Shown here in pieces: positions 55,078 to 62,663 of a DNA stretch of 64,000 bases. The notes under the pieces were generated by a model. That model worked only from the letters and a program-made list of their open reading frames with translations, was not told where the DNA came from and did no database searches. Numbering within the stretch: position 1 is the first letter of the stretch; every line of letters starts with the position of its first letter. The stretch spans positions 2,542,001 to 2,606,000 of the forward strand of contig NZ_CP107852.1 of assembly GCF_036346875.1 (NCBI RefSeq). The letters are read 5' to 3'. Source of the stretch: Nocardia sp. NBC_00508. GTDB lineage: Bacteria > Actinomycetota > Actinomycetes > Mycobacteriales > Mycobacteriaceae. The translations under genes and the position numbers were made by a program.

Positions 55078-56334
55078 TCAGTACTCGTTCAACGGAGCAG
55101 AGGGGGGAAAGGTGACCGGCAGAGCCACCAAAGAACGGTGGAAGGGACCAGGCCTCCAGGCCGCTGCGTCGGCCGGTATGGACAGCCGGATCTCGGGCAG
55201 CGCATCGAGAAGCTGATCGATCGCGTGCTGAGCGATCAGGTAGGCCAGCGACTGCGCAGGGCAGGCGTGCGGGCCGATGCCCCACGCCAGATGCGAGCGA
55301 TTGCCTATGCGATTCTCGGTCCGGATCGCGGGGTCGTTGTTGCAGCCGGCCATGCTGATGAGGATCGGCTGGTGCGCGGGCAGCCAGACGTCGTCGATGA
55401 GGATCGGCTGACGGGGGTAGGTGGTGAGGAGGTTTGCCAGCGGTGGGTTGTTGAACAAGACTTCGTCCAGAGCGTCACGGGTGGACAGGTTCCCGCCGAC
55501 GACACTTCCGCCGAAGCGTTCGTCGGTGAGGATCAGCAGCAGGGTGTTGCCGATCAGGTTCTGTTGCAGTTCGATCCCGGCGCCGTAGACGGCGTTCAGC
55601 TGGTGGATCATCTCCAGTTCATCGAGTTCGGCCGGATGCCGCAGCAGTAGCGAGGTGATGTCGTTGCCAGGATGGGTCCGTTTGAGGGCCAGCAGTTCCA
55701 GCAGCGCCTCGACGGTCATCTTGTTGCCGTCCTCGGCATCGACCCCCTCGAATATCGCGGCCATGCCTGCGGCGACCCGCTGTCCGATTTCCGGCGGGCA
55801 GCCGAGCAGGGAATCGATGACCGCGAATGCAAGCGGGAACGCGTACTGACTGATCAGATCGGCTGCACCGGCCTGGCAAAAGTTGTTGACCAGCGGGACG
55901 GCGATCTTCTCCACGGTGGCATCGAGGGCATACAGATCTACCGCGTCGATACTCATGGTGAGTGCCTGCCGGTAGCGCAGGAGGGCCGCTCCGTCGCTTC
56001 GACTCCCGGTGGGACGCCACTCCATAAGCGGCAGGACGGGGCAGTCGGCCGGGATGTTCTGCTGCCAGGTGCGCGGATCGACAGGGAAGCGCTCGGGATC
56101 GTTCAGGATCCGCAGCGCGGTGTCATACCCGACCACCAACGTGGCCGGCACGCCCGGCGCCAGCTCAACCGGAGCCAAAGAGCCGTACTGTCTTCGCATT
56201 TCGTCGTAAGCACGGTGCGGATCCGAGGCGAATTCCGACGAGTACAGCGGCACCCTCGGACCTTCGGAAGCCATCGGCGAGCCGTGGACGACCGGACAGG
56301 TCGGGGTGTCCGTACGGGACTGTGGCGTACCCAA
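55078..56334 (-). CDS. Cytochrome P450 lacking the ExxR motif (CYP157-like)
   Basis: 418 residues from ATG 56334. The haem-binding loop is AWGIGPHACPAQ with the ligand Cys358. The K-helix position that normally reads ExxR is EVLF (Glu291, Phe294). The I-helix reads GAGIELQQN instead of AGxDT, so the proton-relay threonine is also absent. Streptomyces CYP157 enzymes are the known case of P450s without ExxR, and they usually sit in conservons; no conservon genes are adjacent here. No ferredoxin gene is near. It may be a non-standard or scaffold P450. Substrate is unknown. Confidence 0.88.
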   Translation of the reverse strand: MGTPQSRTDTPTCPVVHGSPMASEGPRVPLYSSEFASDPHRAYDEMRRQYGSLAPVELAPGVPATLVVGYDTALRILNDPERFPVDPRTWQQNIPADCPVLPLMEWRPTGSRSDGAALLRYRQALTMSIDAVDLYALDATVEKIAVPLVNNFCQAGAADLISQYAFPLAFAVIDSLLGCPPEIGQRVAAGMAAIFEGVDAEDGNKMTVEALLELLALKRTHPGNDITSLLLRHPAELDELEMIHQLNAVYGAGIELQQNLIGNTLLLILTDERFGGSVVGGNLSTRDALDEVLFNNPPLANLLTTYPRQPILIDDVWLPAHQPILISMAGCNNDPAIRTENRIGNRSHLAWGIGPHACPAQSLAYLIAQHAIDQLLDALPEIRLSIPADAAAWRPGPFHRSLVALPVTFPPSAPLNEY

Positions 56335-56776
56335 GGATGTAACTCCAGATGCTGGTGTGTTCTGGGGACCCGATCATCCGCGCATCCCCGCTTTCGGCCG
56401 CCGAACAACTGCTGCCATTTCGAGAAGCCTACTGTCCAGGGGTATTTCATGCGAACTATTCCGCGCCGCATCGGCCGCAGCCGATTCGAAGTTTCGCCCG
56501 TCGAACCCGGTTGGTGAAGGCCTGATGGTGTCGATGGCGTGCTTCCTTGCCGCCTCCGACCTGGCCCGCCGGAAGCTGCGTGAGCCGCTGATGTCTTTGA
56601 TCACGACTCCGGCGTAGCAGCACGCCATCCCGCGAGCGCGGGCAGTCGATCGATCAAATGACGGCAGTCGTACTGCTTCTGGGGCTTCGGACTCGGCGGC
56701 AAGACCGCGATCGCCTACGCGACGATCGCGCGCTAGCTGATAGAGCACCCCGCCAAACCCGTGCGTCTCTGTGAAA
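56335..56776. other. 442-bp region without a supported gene
   Basis: Short frames only. A plus-strand stretch near 56680-56750 reads FWGFGLGGKTAIAYATIAR followed by a stop and could be a scrap of a longer gene, but nothing is identifiable. The promoter of the P450 gene should lie near 56340-56450. Confidence 0.5.
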
Positions 56777-57784
56777 CTAGATTTTTCGGCGGTCGCGAGT
56801 GTGCAGGATCGCAGACGCGGTCGCCGCGATCGTCCGGTCGGCGTCGTCAGCCAGCTCGGCGAGGGCCTCCCGCGCCGCAGCGCCCGGAATCTCGGCGAGC
56901 GCCTGCGTGATCCGCAAACGCTTCGGGGCGTCAGCCGTATTGGCGAGCAGGTCCTGCATGGCAGGGACGATGTCGTCAGCAGAGGCCGCGACTTCCGCCA
57001 GCAACCCCAACACCTCGGCAGCCTCGACATCGGACCGTCCTTCGACGACCATCTCGAGCAGGGCAGGCACCGCCTCGGCGACATGCCGTGAGCCGAGAGC
57101 CAGGGCAGCACGGTCTCGCACCGTCACGTCGCTGTCGTTGAGAGCCCTCCTCAGCAGCACCGTCGCTTCCGCGGCGGGCACTGCCGCTATCGCGGCAGTC
57201 GCACGGCGCCGGACCTCGACCACCGCCGAATCCAGACCCACGGCCAGATCGGTCAACCCCGCACCGCCTGCCCTCGCCAACGACCACAGCAGCGCTCCGG
57301 CGACATTCGGGTCGTCCTCCGACAGCACAGCCTCGACCAGCGCATCGACGGGCAGCGACGCGCCCTCGTTCTGCGCAAGCACCGCTTGTTGACGGCGGCC
57401 TCCGGACTCCGATTCGAGCTCGCGCAGCAGGGTGACGATGCCCATGACGTCTCCCCACTGCGCCGGCGCGGCCGCGTCGACGCGCTCGAGTTTCCTGAGC
57501 AGTTCTTCCTCTGCGGCGATCCGCGCTCGCGTGTGCCGGATGAGCTCTCCCACCAATTCGGCAGGCGCGAAGTCGGGCTCGTCCAGCGCCCGCTTGGCTT
57601 CGTTCAGCGTCAGCCCCAGGGTCCTGAGGCACTCGACATGGAAGAGGCGACGGATGTCGTCGGCGGAGTACTCACGGTAGCCGCCGGATGTGCGGATCGT
57701 CGGCTTCACCAGCCCCAGTGCGTCATAGTGACGCAGCATGCGGGTGCTGACACCGGAACGCCGCGAGACCTCACCGATCAACAT
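56777..57784 (-). CDS. MerR-family regulator fused to HEAT repeats
   Basis: 335 residues from ATG 57784. Residues 1-70 are a MerR DNA-binding domain (MLIGEVSRRSGVSTRMLRHYDALGLV ... GYREYSADDIRRL), followed by a dimerising helix to about 120. Residues 130-330 are HEAT/PBS-lyase-type repeats (VVEVRRRATAAIAAVPAAEA, DVTVRDRAALALGSR). The fusion suggests that a protein or bulky ligand, not a metal, is sensed; no cysteine sensor site is seen. It follows the HEAT-repeat gene by 15 nt. Confidence 0.9.
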   Translation of the reverse strand: MLIGEVSRRSGVSTRMLRHYDALGLVKPTIRTSGGYREYSADDIRRLFHVECLRTLGLTLNEAKRALDEPDFAPAELVGELIRHTRARIAAEEELLRKLERVDAAAPAQWGDVMGIVTLLRELESESGGRRQQAVLAQNEGASLPVDALVEAVLSEDDPNVAGALLWSLARAGGAGLTDLAVGLDSAVVEVRRRATAAIAAVPAAEATVLLRRALNDSDVTVRDRAALALGSRHVAEAVPALLEMVVEGRSDVEAAEVLGLLAEVAASADDIVPAMQDLLANTADAPKRLRITQALAEIPGAAAREALAELADDADRTIAATASAILHTRDRRKI

Positions 57785-57799
57785 CCCATCGTCTTCCTT

Positions 57800-58456
57800 C
57801 TAAGCGTCCGAACCGGTCACGGCGACGCGCTTGGCCATCTCGAACGAGAGGGTGAACCCGCTGTCTGGGTCCTGGCGGAGCCGCTCGGTGGCCTCGGCAT
57901 GTGCGCGAACGCGTGGATCGGGACTCGCCATGGCGGCAAGTAGAACCGGTGCGGCGGGTTCTCCGAGTGCCGCCAGTGCACGGCTCAGGCTGAGCTGCAC
58001 ATGGTGGTCACCGCGTCCGAACGCGGACGCCAGATCGGCGGCGAGCTCACCCTCCTTGCCGGGCGGAACGAGCACCACGGCGGCCCGCCACGCGCTGAGC
58101 GCGACCTCGTCGTACTCGTCGTGCAGCAGTGTCGACACCGCAGGCCAGGCACTCCGGTCACCGATCTTGGACAGGGTGTGCAGCGCCTGACTGCGGGCCT
58201 GCGTCGTGTCGGACCCGAGCTCCTCGAGCAGCCTCGGTACCGTGATCTCGGCGGGCAACCGGCACAACGCCCAGGTCAGCATGTCCCGGACGAAGAAGTC
58301 CGGTTCGACGGCACACCGGGCGATGAGGATCTCCGCGAGACGCGGATCGCCCAGCATGCCGGCCGAGAGCGCCGCCCGCAGTCGAGTCGACGAATCGGCA
58401 CCGACGAGAGCGTCGACGAGGCGAGCATCCGGCTCACCGTGGTTGGTTGTGTTCAC
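57800..58456 (-). CDS. HEAT-repeat protein
   Basis: 218 residues from GTG 58456, chosen because AAGGAGG lies 8 nt upstream; the GTG at 58465 would touch that site. Repeats are visible (STRLRAALSAGMLGDPRLAEIL, TQARSQALHTLSKIGDRSAWP, HHVQLSLSRALAALGEPAAPVL). There is no signal peptide. It is probably a protein-binding partner of the MerR-HEAT regulator with which it shares a transcript; the same repeat type in both supports this. Confidence 0.85.
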   Translation of the reverse strand: MNTTNHGEPDARLVDALVGADSSTRLRAALSAGMLGDPRLAEILIARCAVEPDFFVRDMLTWALCRLPAEITVPRLLEELGSDTTQARSQALHTLSKIGDRSAWPAVSTLLHDEYDEVALSAWRAAVVLVPPGKEGELAADLASAFGRGDHHVQLSLSRALAALGEPAAPVLLAAMASPDPRVRAHAEATERLRQDPDSGFTLSFEMAKRVAVTGSDA

Positions 58457-58691
58457 GACAACCACCTCCTTCGACGACCACTCAAATCCTTGTCACAGTG
58501 TCATGGTCAAGCCGGGAGTCACGGCCGAGACTCGCCGATCCCGCACCGAAGCGGGCAATCGGCTCGTTGCGCCCGCGCAGGAAAGGTCAACGCTTCGGGG
58601 CAGTCGGCCTGAACTGGCTGGCCTTCCGGCGCCGGATGCGCGACTCGCCTTGGGTTGCCCGGCCCGGACCGACCGTGGACCTACGGAACTC

Positions 58692-58775
58692 GGCGGCCGA
58701 GTTATCGAGTTGCTCGAGATCGACCGAGAATGCTCGCGCGTCTGACATGAGGTGCCGGTCGTCGGTCAGGGCAGG
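58692..58775 (-). pseudogene. 5' remnant of a WXG100 gene
   Basis: From ATG 58748 the minus strand encodes MSDARAFSVDLEQLDNSAA, matching MADAQAFSVDLDKLDNLAA of the gene at 54281-54580. The match also covers the upstream bases (tcggtcagggcagg). Outside about 58692-58775 similarity stops and the frame runs into unrelated sequence. It is the stump of a second small-toxin locus. Confidence 0.75.
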
Positions 58776-59217
58776 GCGGAATGTCGCCCGCAGCAACGCG
58801 GGCACGGGATGGTCGGCGACGACTCGGAGCTGGCCGCGGCCACCGAAGCGGTTCACCTGATCACGAAGTCCGGCTGGAGCACGAGGTTGCTGCACAACGC
58901 CGGGCCCCCGGGCGGACCGAGGACGCACCGGACGATATCGACATGTTCGTCCGGGAGCAGTGCGTCTGGACAGCGCCGAAACGAGAGCATCACGGCAGTC
59001 GACCGATGCCGCGCGGGGTCGGCAACTGCATTCGCTCCAGTTTTGCCCTTCCCCCGGCCCGGATCGAATTACCCTGCTGCGCAATCGGTTCCGCATTGTC
59101 GGCAATGTCACAATAGTTGCGTTGCCGATCTTGCAATCGCTACCAATAGTGCGTTCACATCACACGAGACGACGTTCGATTCGTCCACGTTGGGGTGGTC
59201 GGGGGTCGGAGGGGAGA
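58776..59217. other. 442-bp region without a supported gene
   Basis: No gene or clear remnant beyond the WXG100 stump is visible. The 3' part, from about 59090, is less GC-rich and should contain the promoter of the secreted-protein gene at 59218. Confidence 0.55.
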
Positions 59218-59886
59218 ATGAATTCAATGTTCCATCGTGCTGTAATGCGGGTCGGTCGTAAGGCGCTCATCGGTGCGCTGCCGCTGGCCGTGGCGACTAC
59301 GTTCGCCGGCGCCGGAGCCGCATCGGCCACCAACTACGCCGATCAGCAGGCGCAGTTGGCCAAGGCGATCTCGACGTCGGGCACGTCGGCGGACATCGGC
59401 TACCACGCCACGGTCGCGCCGGACCTGAGCACCGTCTCCACCACGCTGGATGCCGGCACGTTCCAGTTCGGCGAGACCTCGATCAAGGTCGTGAACAAGG
59501 CCGGTGCGGCGGTCACCGAGCTTCCGCGCACGCTTGCCACGCCGTCCGGTACCACCATCGCCCTGGATGCCAAGGTGTCCGAAGACGGCCGCACGCTGTC
59601 GGTGACGACACCTGAGGTCTCGGCAGCGACGGGCGCGGAGCTGAAGGACATCGCGACCAACCCGGAGGCGCAGTACCCGGATCCGGTCATGAACGGTGCG
59701 GCCGCGGGCGCGGGCGTCGGTGCGGTCGCCGCCCTCATCACCTGCATTCCGACCCTGGCGATCTTCGTCGTCGGTTACGCGCTGTGCGCCGTGGTCGGCG
59801 TGGTGACCACCGCCATCCTGGGTGCCGTGATCGGCGCGATCGTGGGTACGGTCGCGCCCGATGTCATTCCGCAGGTGCTGCCCTGA
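59218..59886 (+). CDS. Small secreted protein with hydrophobic C-terminus
   Basis: 222 residues from ATG 59218 with GGAGG 5 nt upstream; ATG 59227 is possible. A signal peptide is clear (basic RVGRKALIGALPLAVATTFAGAG, cleavage after ASA). The mature part is beta-rich (VAPDLSTVSTTLDAGTFQFG, IALDAKVSEDGRTLSV). Residues 165-215 form a Gly/Ala/Val/Ile-rich hydrophobic hairpin with glycine-zipper spacing (GAVIGAIVGTVAP) and two cysteines. Similar proteins occur in Nocardia and are unnamed. It could insert in the cell envelope. A strong terminator follows 34 nt later. Confidence 0.85.
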   Translation: MNSMFHRAVMRVGRKALIGALPLAVATTFAGAGAASATNYADQQAQLAKAISTSGTSADIGYHATVAPDLSTVSTTLDAGTFQFGETSIKVVNKAGAAVTELPRTLATPSGTTIALDAKVSEDGRTLSVTTPEVSAATGAELKDIATNPEAQYPDPVMNGAAAGAGVGAVAALITCIPTLAIFVVGYALCAVVGVVTTAILGAVIGAIVGTVAPDVIPQVLP

Positions 59887-59920
59887 CGATCAGCGATTGA
59901 CCTGCTGAGCTGAAGTCGCG

Positions 59921-59959
59921 AAAGGCGCTGCGGCGGAGACGATCCGCCGCAGCGCCTTT
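59921..59959 (+). terminator. Terminator after the secreted-protein gene
   Basis: A perfect 17-bp stem (59921-59937 with 59943-59959) has a 5-nt loop and ends in cctttcttgg. It lies 34 nt after the stop codon at 59886. Confidence 0.9.
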
Positions 59960-60158
59960 CTTGGTATCAGCCCGATCACCCGCGTCTCGGGCAGTGGTTC
60001 TCGCAGCCCGTTTCGTGCACGCGCTTCACCTCAGGAATCACGTTCGGGCTGCGTCACAACTGTTCGACGAGATTTCGGCCGTCGGTCAATGGCTGCGAGG
60101 CAGCTTGTCCGGCGGTACCGGCCGCGCCGGATCTGATATTCGCGTGTCCCCATCCGGA

Positions 60159-60740
60159 CTAGCGGACCAAGTCGGCGAAGCTGATATCGCCGAGCACCAC
60201 ATGCTCCAATCGGACGAGCCCGTCGCGGTGCAGCCGGTGCAGGCGATACTCGGCGGCATGGGCGTCGAGCCGGAATTCGCGAACCTCTTCGATATCGAAC
60301 TTGGTGTCGAGAACGACAACCAGGTAGAGCGGAATACCTGCGCGAGCGTACTGAACCTTTTTGTCCAGCAAGTCTTCGGCGGCAGTAGACGGCGAAGACA
60401 CCTCCACGACGATCAGGGCGTCACCAGCCTCCGGCTTCGCTCCACGCTCAGGCAGGCAGCGATAGACCGTCACATCCGGTCTCCGAAAAGTGAACTTCGG
60501 TATCCGCCAGAGCACCACATCTATATCGGTCTCGACTCGGATGCACGGCTCAGTGCTCGGCAACTCCTCCATCGCGCTGGCCAAGCGGCGTGCCACGCGA
60601 TTGTGCTCAGGCACCGGCGATTCGCAGACGATCACGTGCCCGTGCACAACCTCGATCTCGCGCGCGACTCCCTCGGGCAGCCGGCGATACTGCTCCTCGG
60701 TCATCTCGTGCGGCAAGTGGTCGGATGCCTGGATCGTCAT
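60159..60740 (-). CDS. Uma2 (DUF820) family nuclease-like protein 2
   Basis: 193 residues from ATG 60740. The Uma2 signature is more complete than in the copy at 44301: MTEEQYRRLPEG, IEVVHGHVIV, RRPDVTVYR, VVEVSSPST and DKKVQYARAGIPLYLVV, giving the Asp, Glu and Lys of the PD-(D/E)xK site. Natural role is unknown. It is the last gene of the inserted segment, 49 nt from the rpsN terminator hairpin. Similarity to the other copy is at family level only. Confidence 0.88.
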   Translation of the reverse strand: MTIQASDHLPHEMTEEQYRRLPEGVAREIEVVHGHVIVCESPVPEHNRVARRLASAMEELPSTEPCIRVETDIDVVLWRIPKFTFRRPDVTVYRCLPERGAKPEAGDALIVVEVSSPSTAAEDLLDKKVQYARAGIPLYLVVVLDTKFDIEEVREFRLDAHAAEYRLHRLHRDGLVRLEHVVLGDISFADLVR

Positions 60741-60789
60741 GACCGAAGCCTACCTAGTCCGTCGTGGCGAGCAGCTACGGTCGTGAATG

Positions 60790-60831
60790 CGAGCGAGGGC
60801 ACGGACTCGGTCGAGTCCGTGCCCTCGCTCG
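60790..60831 (-). terminator. Terminator of the rplN-rpsN transcript
   Basis: A perfect 19-bp stem with a 4-nt loop lies 38 nt after the rpsN stop in the direction of transcription. The tail is not T-rich, as is common in actinomycetes. It closes the proximal half of the split spc operon. Confidence 0.85.
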
Positions 60832-60869
60832 GGGTTCAGTGCCGGAAGACGCTCACGAGGAGCGCGGGC

Positions 60870-61055
60870 TCACCAGGAGCTCTTGTGCACGCCCGGCAGC
60901 TCGCCCCGGTGCGCCATCTCACGCAGGCACACGCGGCACAGGCCGAACTTGCGGTAGACCGCGTGCGGGCGGCCGCACCGCTGGCAGCGGGTGTAGGCGC
61001 GGACCGCGAACTTCGGCTTGGCGTTGGCCTTGTTGACCAGTGCTTTCTTTGCCAT
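60870..61055 (-). CDS. rpsN: 30S ribosomal protein S14, zinc-binding type
   Basis: 61 residues from ATG 61055 ([16 protein letters not shown]). The two CxxC pairs (TRCQRCG and GLCRVCLRE) bind zinc, so this is the C+ short form. The C-terminus is [11 protein letters not shown]. In mycobacteria rpsH follows at once; here a terminator follows. The start is 4 nt after the rplE stop. A longer upstream frame is the end of rplE read out of frame. Confidence 0.96.
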   Translation of the reverse strand: MAKKALVNKANAKPKFAVRAYTRCQRCGRPHAVYRKFGLCRVCLREMAHRGELPGVHKSSW

Positions 61056-61059
61056 GTGC

Positions 61060-61623
61060 TCAGTTCTCCTTGAACGGGAAGCCGAGGTGCTTGAGCAGGG
61101 CACGGCCTTCTTCGTTGTTGGTCGCGGTGGTCACCACGGTGATGTCCATACCGCGCGGGCGGTCGATCCTGTCCACGTCGATCTCGTGGAACATCGACTG
61201 CTCGCTGAGGCCGAACGTGTAGTTGCCGTTGCCGTCGAACTGCTTCGGCGACAGGCCGCGGAAGTCGCGGATACGGGGGAGCGCGATGGAGACCAGGCGG
61301 TCGAGGAACTCCCACATCCGGTCGCCGCGCAGGGTGACCTTCGCACCGATCGGCATGCCCTCACGCAGCTTGAACTGCGCGATGGACTTGGTCGCCTTGC
61401 GGATCTGCGGCTTCTGGCCGGTGATCAGGGCCAGGTCCTCGACCGCGCCGTTGATCAGCTTGGCGTCGCGGGCGGCGTCGCCGACACCCATGTTGACGAC
61501 GACCTTCACCACGCCGGGGATCTGCATCACGTTGGCGTAGTTGAACTCGTTGTTCAGCGCGTCCTTGATCTCTTCGCGGTAGCGCTGCTTCAGCCGGGGC
61601 TGCACTTTTTCCGTCGTGGTCAT
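61060..61623 (-). CDS. rplE: 50S ribosomal protein L5
   Basis: 187 residues from ATG 61623 ([19 protein letters not shown]). Diagnostic segments are [35 protein letters not shown] and [14 protein letters not shown]5 contacts 5S rRNA and P-site tRNA. It lies 1 nt from rplX and 4 nt from rpsN. Confidence 0.97.
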   Translation of the reverse strand: MTTTEKVQPRLKQRYREEIKDALNNEFNYANVMQIPGVVKVVVNMGVGDAARDAKLINGAVEDLALITGQKPQIRKATKSIAQFKLREGMPIGAKVTLRGDRMWEFLDRLVSIALPRIRDFRGLSPKQFDGNGNYTFGLSEQSMFHEIDVDRIDRPRGMDITVVTTATNNEEGRALLKHLGFPFKEN

Positions 61624-61624
61624 A

Positions 61625-61942
61625 TCAGATGTCCTTCCCGTTCTTACGGGAGATCCGGACCCGCTTGCCGCTCTCCTCGTCGGTCCGGTAGCCGATACGG
61701 GCCGGCTTGCCGTCGGAGTCGACGACCATCACGTTCGAAACGTGGATGGGGGCTTCCTGGGTCACGATGCCGCCCGAGGAGGCGCCGCGCTGGTTGGCGG
61801 AGTTCGCGACGTGCTTCTTGATCCGGTTCACGCCCTCGACGAGAACCCGGTTCTCCTTCGGGTAGGCCTGGATGACCTTGCCCTTGGCACCCTTGTCCTT
61901 GCCCGAGATGACGAGCACGGTGTCACCCTTGTGCACCTTCAT
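61625..61942 (-). CDS. rplX: 50S ribosomal protein L24
   Basis: 105 residues from ATG 61942 ([18 protein letters not shown]). The KOW motif region ([26 protein letters not shown]) and [16 protein letters not shown] are typical. L24 starts assembly of the large subunit. It begins 1 nt after the rplN stop. Confidence 0.97.
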   Translation of the reverse strand: MKVHKGDTVLVISGKDKGAKGKVIQAYPKENRVLVEGVNRIKKHVANSANQRGASSGGIVTQEAPIHVSNVMVVDSDGKPARIGYRTDEESGKRVRISRKNGKDI

Positions 61943-61943
61943 G

Positions 61944-62312
61944 TCAGAGCACCTCCGGGGCCAACGAGACGATCTTCATGAACTTCTTGTCGCGCAGCTC
62001 GCGGCCGACCGGGCCGAAGATGCGGGTGCCGCGCGGGTCGTTGTCCGGCTTGATGAGCACGGCCGCGTTCTCGTCGAAACGGATGTAGGAACCGTCCGGA
62101 CGGCGGCGCTCCTTGGTGGTGCGCACGACGACGGCCTTGACGACGTCACCCCGCTTCACGTTGCCGCCGGGGATGGCGTCCTTCACGGTAGCGACGATGA
62201 CATCGCCGATACCGGCATAGCGACGCGACGAACCGCCGAGAACGCGGATGCAGAGAATCTCCTTCGCACCCGTGTTGTCGGCGACGCGCAGTCGCGACTC
62301 CTGCTGAATCAC
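61944..62312 (-). CDS. rplN: 50S ribosomal protein L14
   Basis: 122 residues from GTG 62312 with GGAGGA about 7 nt upstream; the protein then starts [18 protein letters not shown] like other L14 proteins. A start at 62345 would add 11 residues. [19 protein letters not shown] and the C-terminal [15 protein letters not shown] are conserved. It is the first gene of the transcript. rpsQ and the S10 cluster are not in the window: an M13 peptidase gene lies upstream instead, in the opposite direction. Confidence 0.97.
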   Translation of the reverse strand: MIQQESRLRVADNTGAKEILCIRVLGGSSRRYAGIGDVIVATVKDAIPGGNVKRGDVVKAVVVRTTKERRRPDGSYIRFDENAAVLIKPDNDPRGTRIFGPVGRELRDKKFMKIVSLAPEVL

Positions 62313-62491
62313 TTCAGCGTCCTCCTTGACCTGGACGTTTAGCACGCCGGATTACCGACCCGACGGGCATGGTCGGTTGCCCTCCGGACGCGCGCCTGCC
62401 AGCGGTTTCCTCGATCTGAGCGATAACGCGGAACCAACCACTGGGGGTTCACTGCCGGATTGCGGGCATAGCTCCCGCAGGCAACCGGTCT

Positions 62492-62521
62492 AGTGTATGG
62501 GAATCCGCAGGTCGTTCCCAA
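62492..62521 (-). promoter_or_regulatory. Promoter for rplN-rpsN
   Basis: In the minus direction: TTGGGA (62516-62521), an 18-nt spacer and TACACT (62492-62497), then AGACCGGTTGCCTG. The bases around both boxes are shared with the promoter before rpsH. The leader would be about 175 nt. The rest of 62313-62663 shows no gene. Confidence 0.75.
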
Positions 62522-62663
62522 ATCGGGGTGCGTGCCGGCAGGCCGGCGACGGCACCCGGGCCACGTTTCCGGGCTGGACCGGCGCCTCGCCGGTAGCCTC
62601 GGTGTCCTGCAAGGCTGCCTTTACGTACATCTGCGGCAACGCCGCGTCGGGGAGAGGACTCTC

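Noticed and set aside
56521..56616. Small frame MVSMACFLAASDLARR near 56523
   Set aside because: Too short, no ribosome site and no family; could be a gene scrap but not supportable.
55078..58456. A conservon (kinase, roadblock, DUF742, GTPase, P450)
   Set aside because: Only the P450 is present; neighbours are MerR/HEAT and WXG100 genes.
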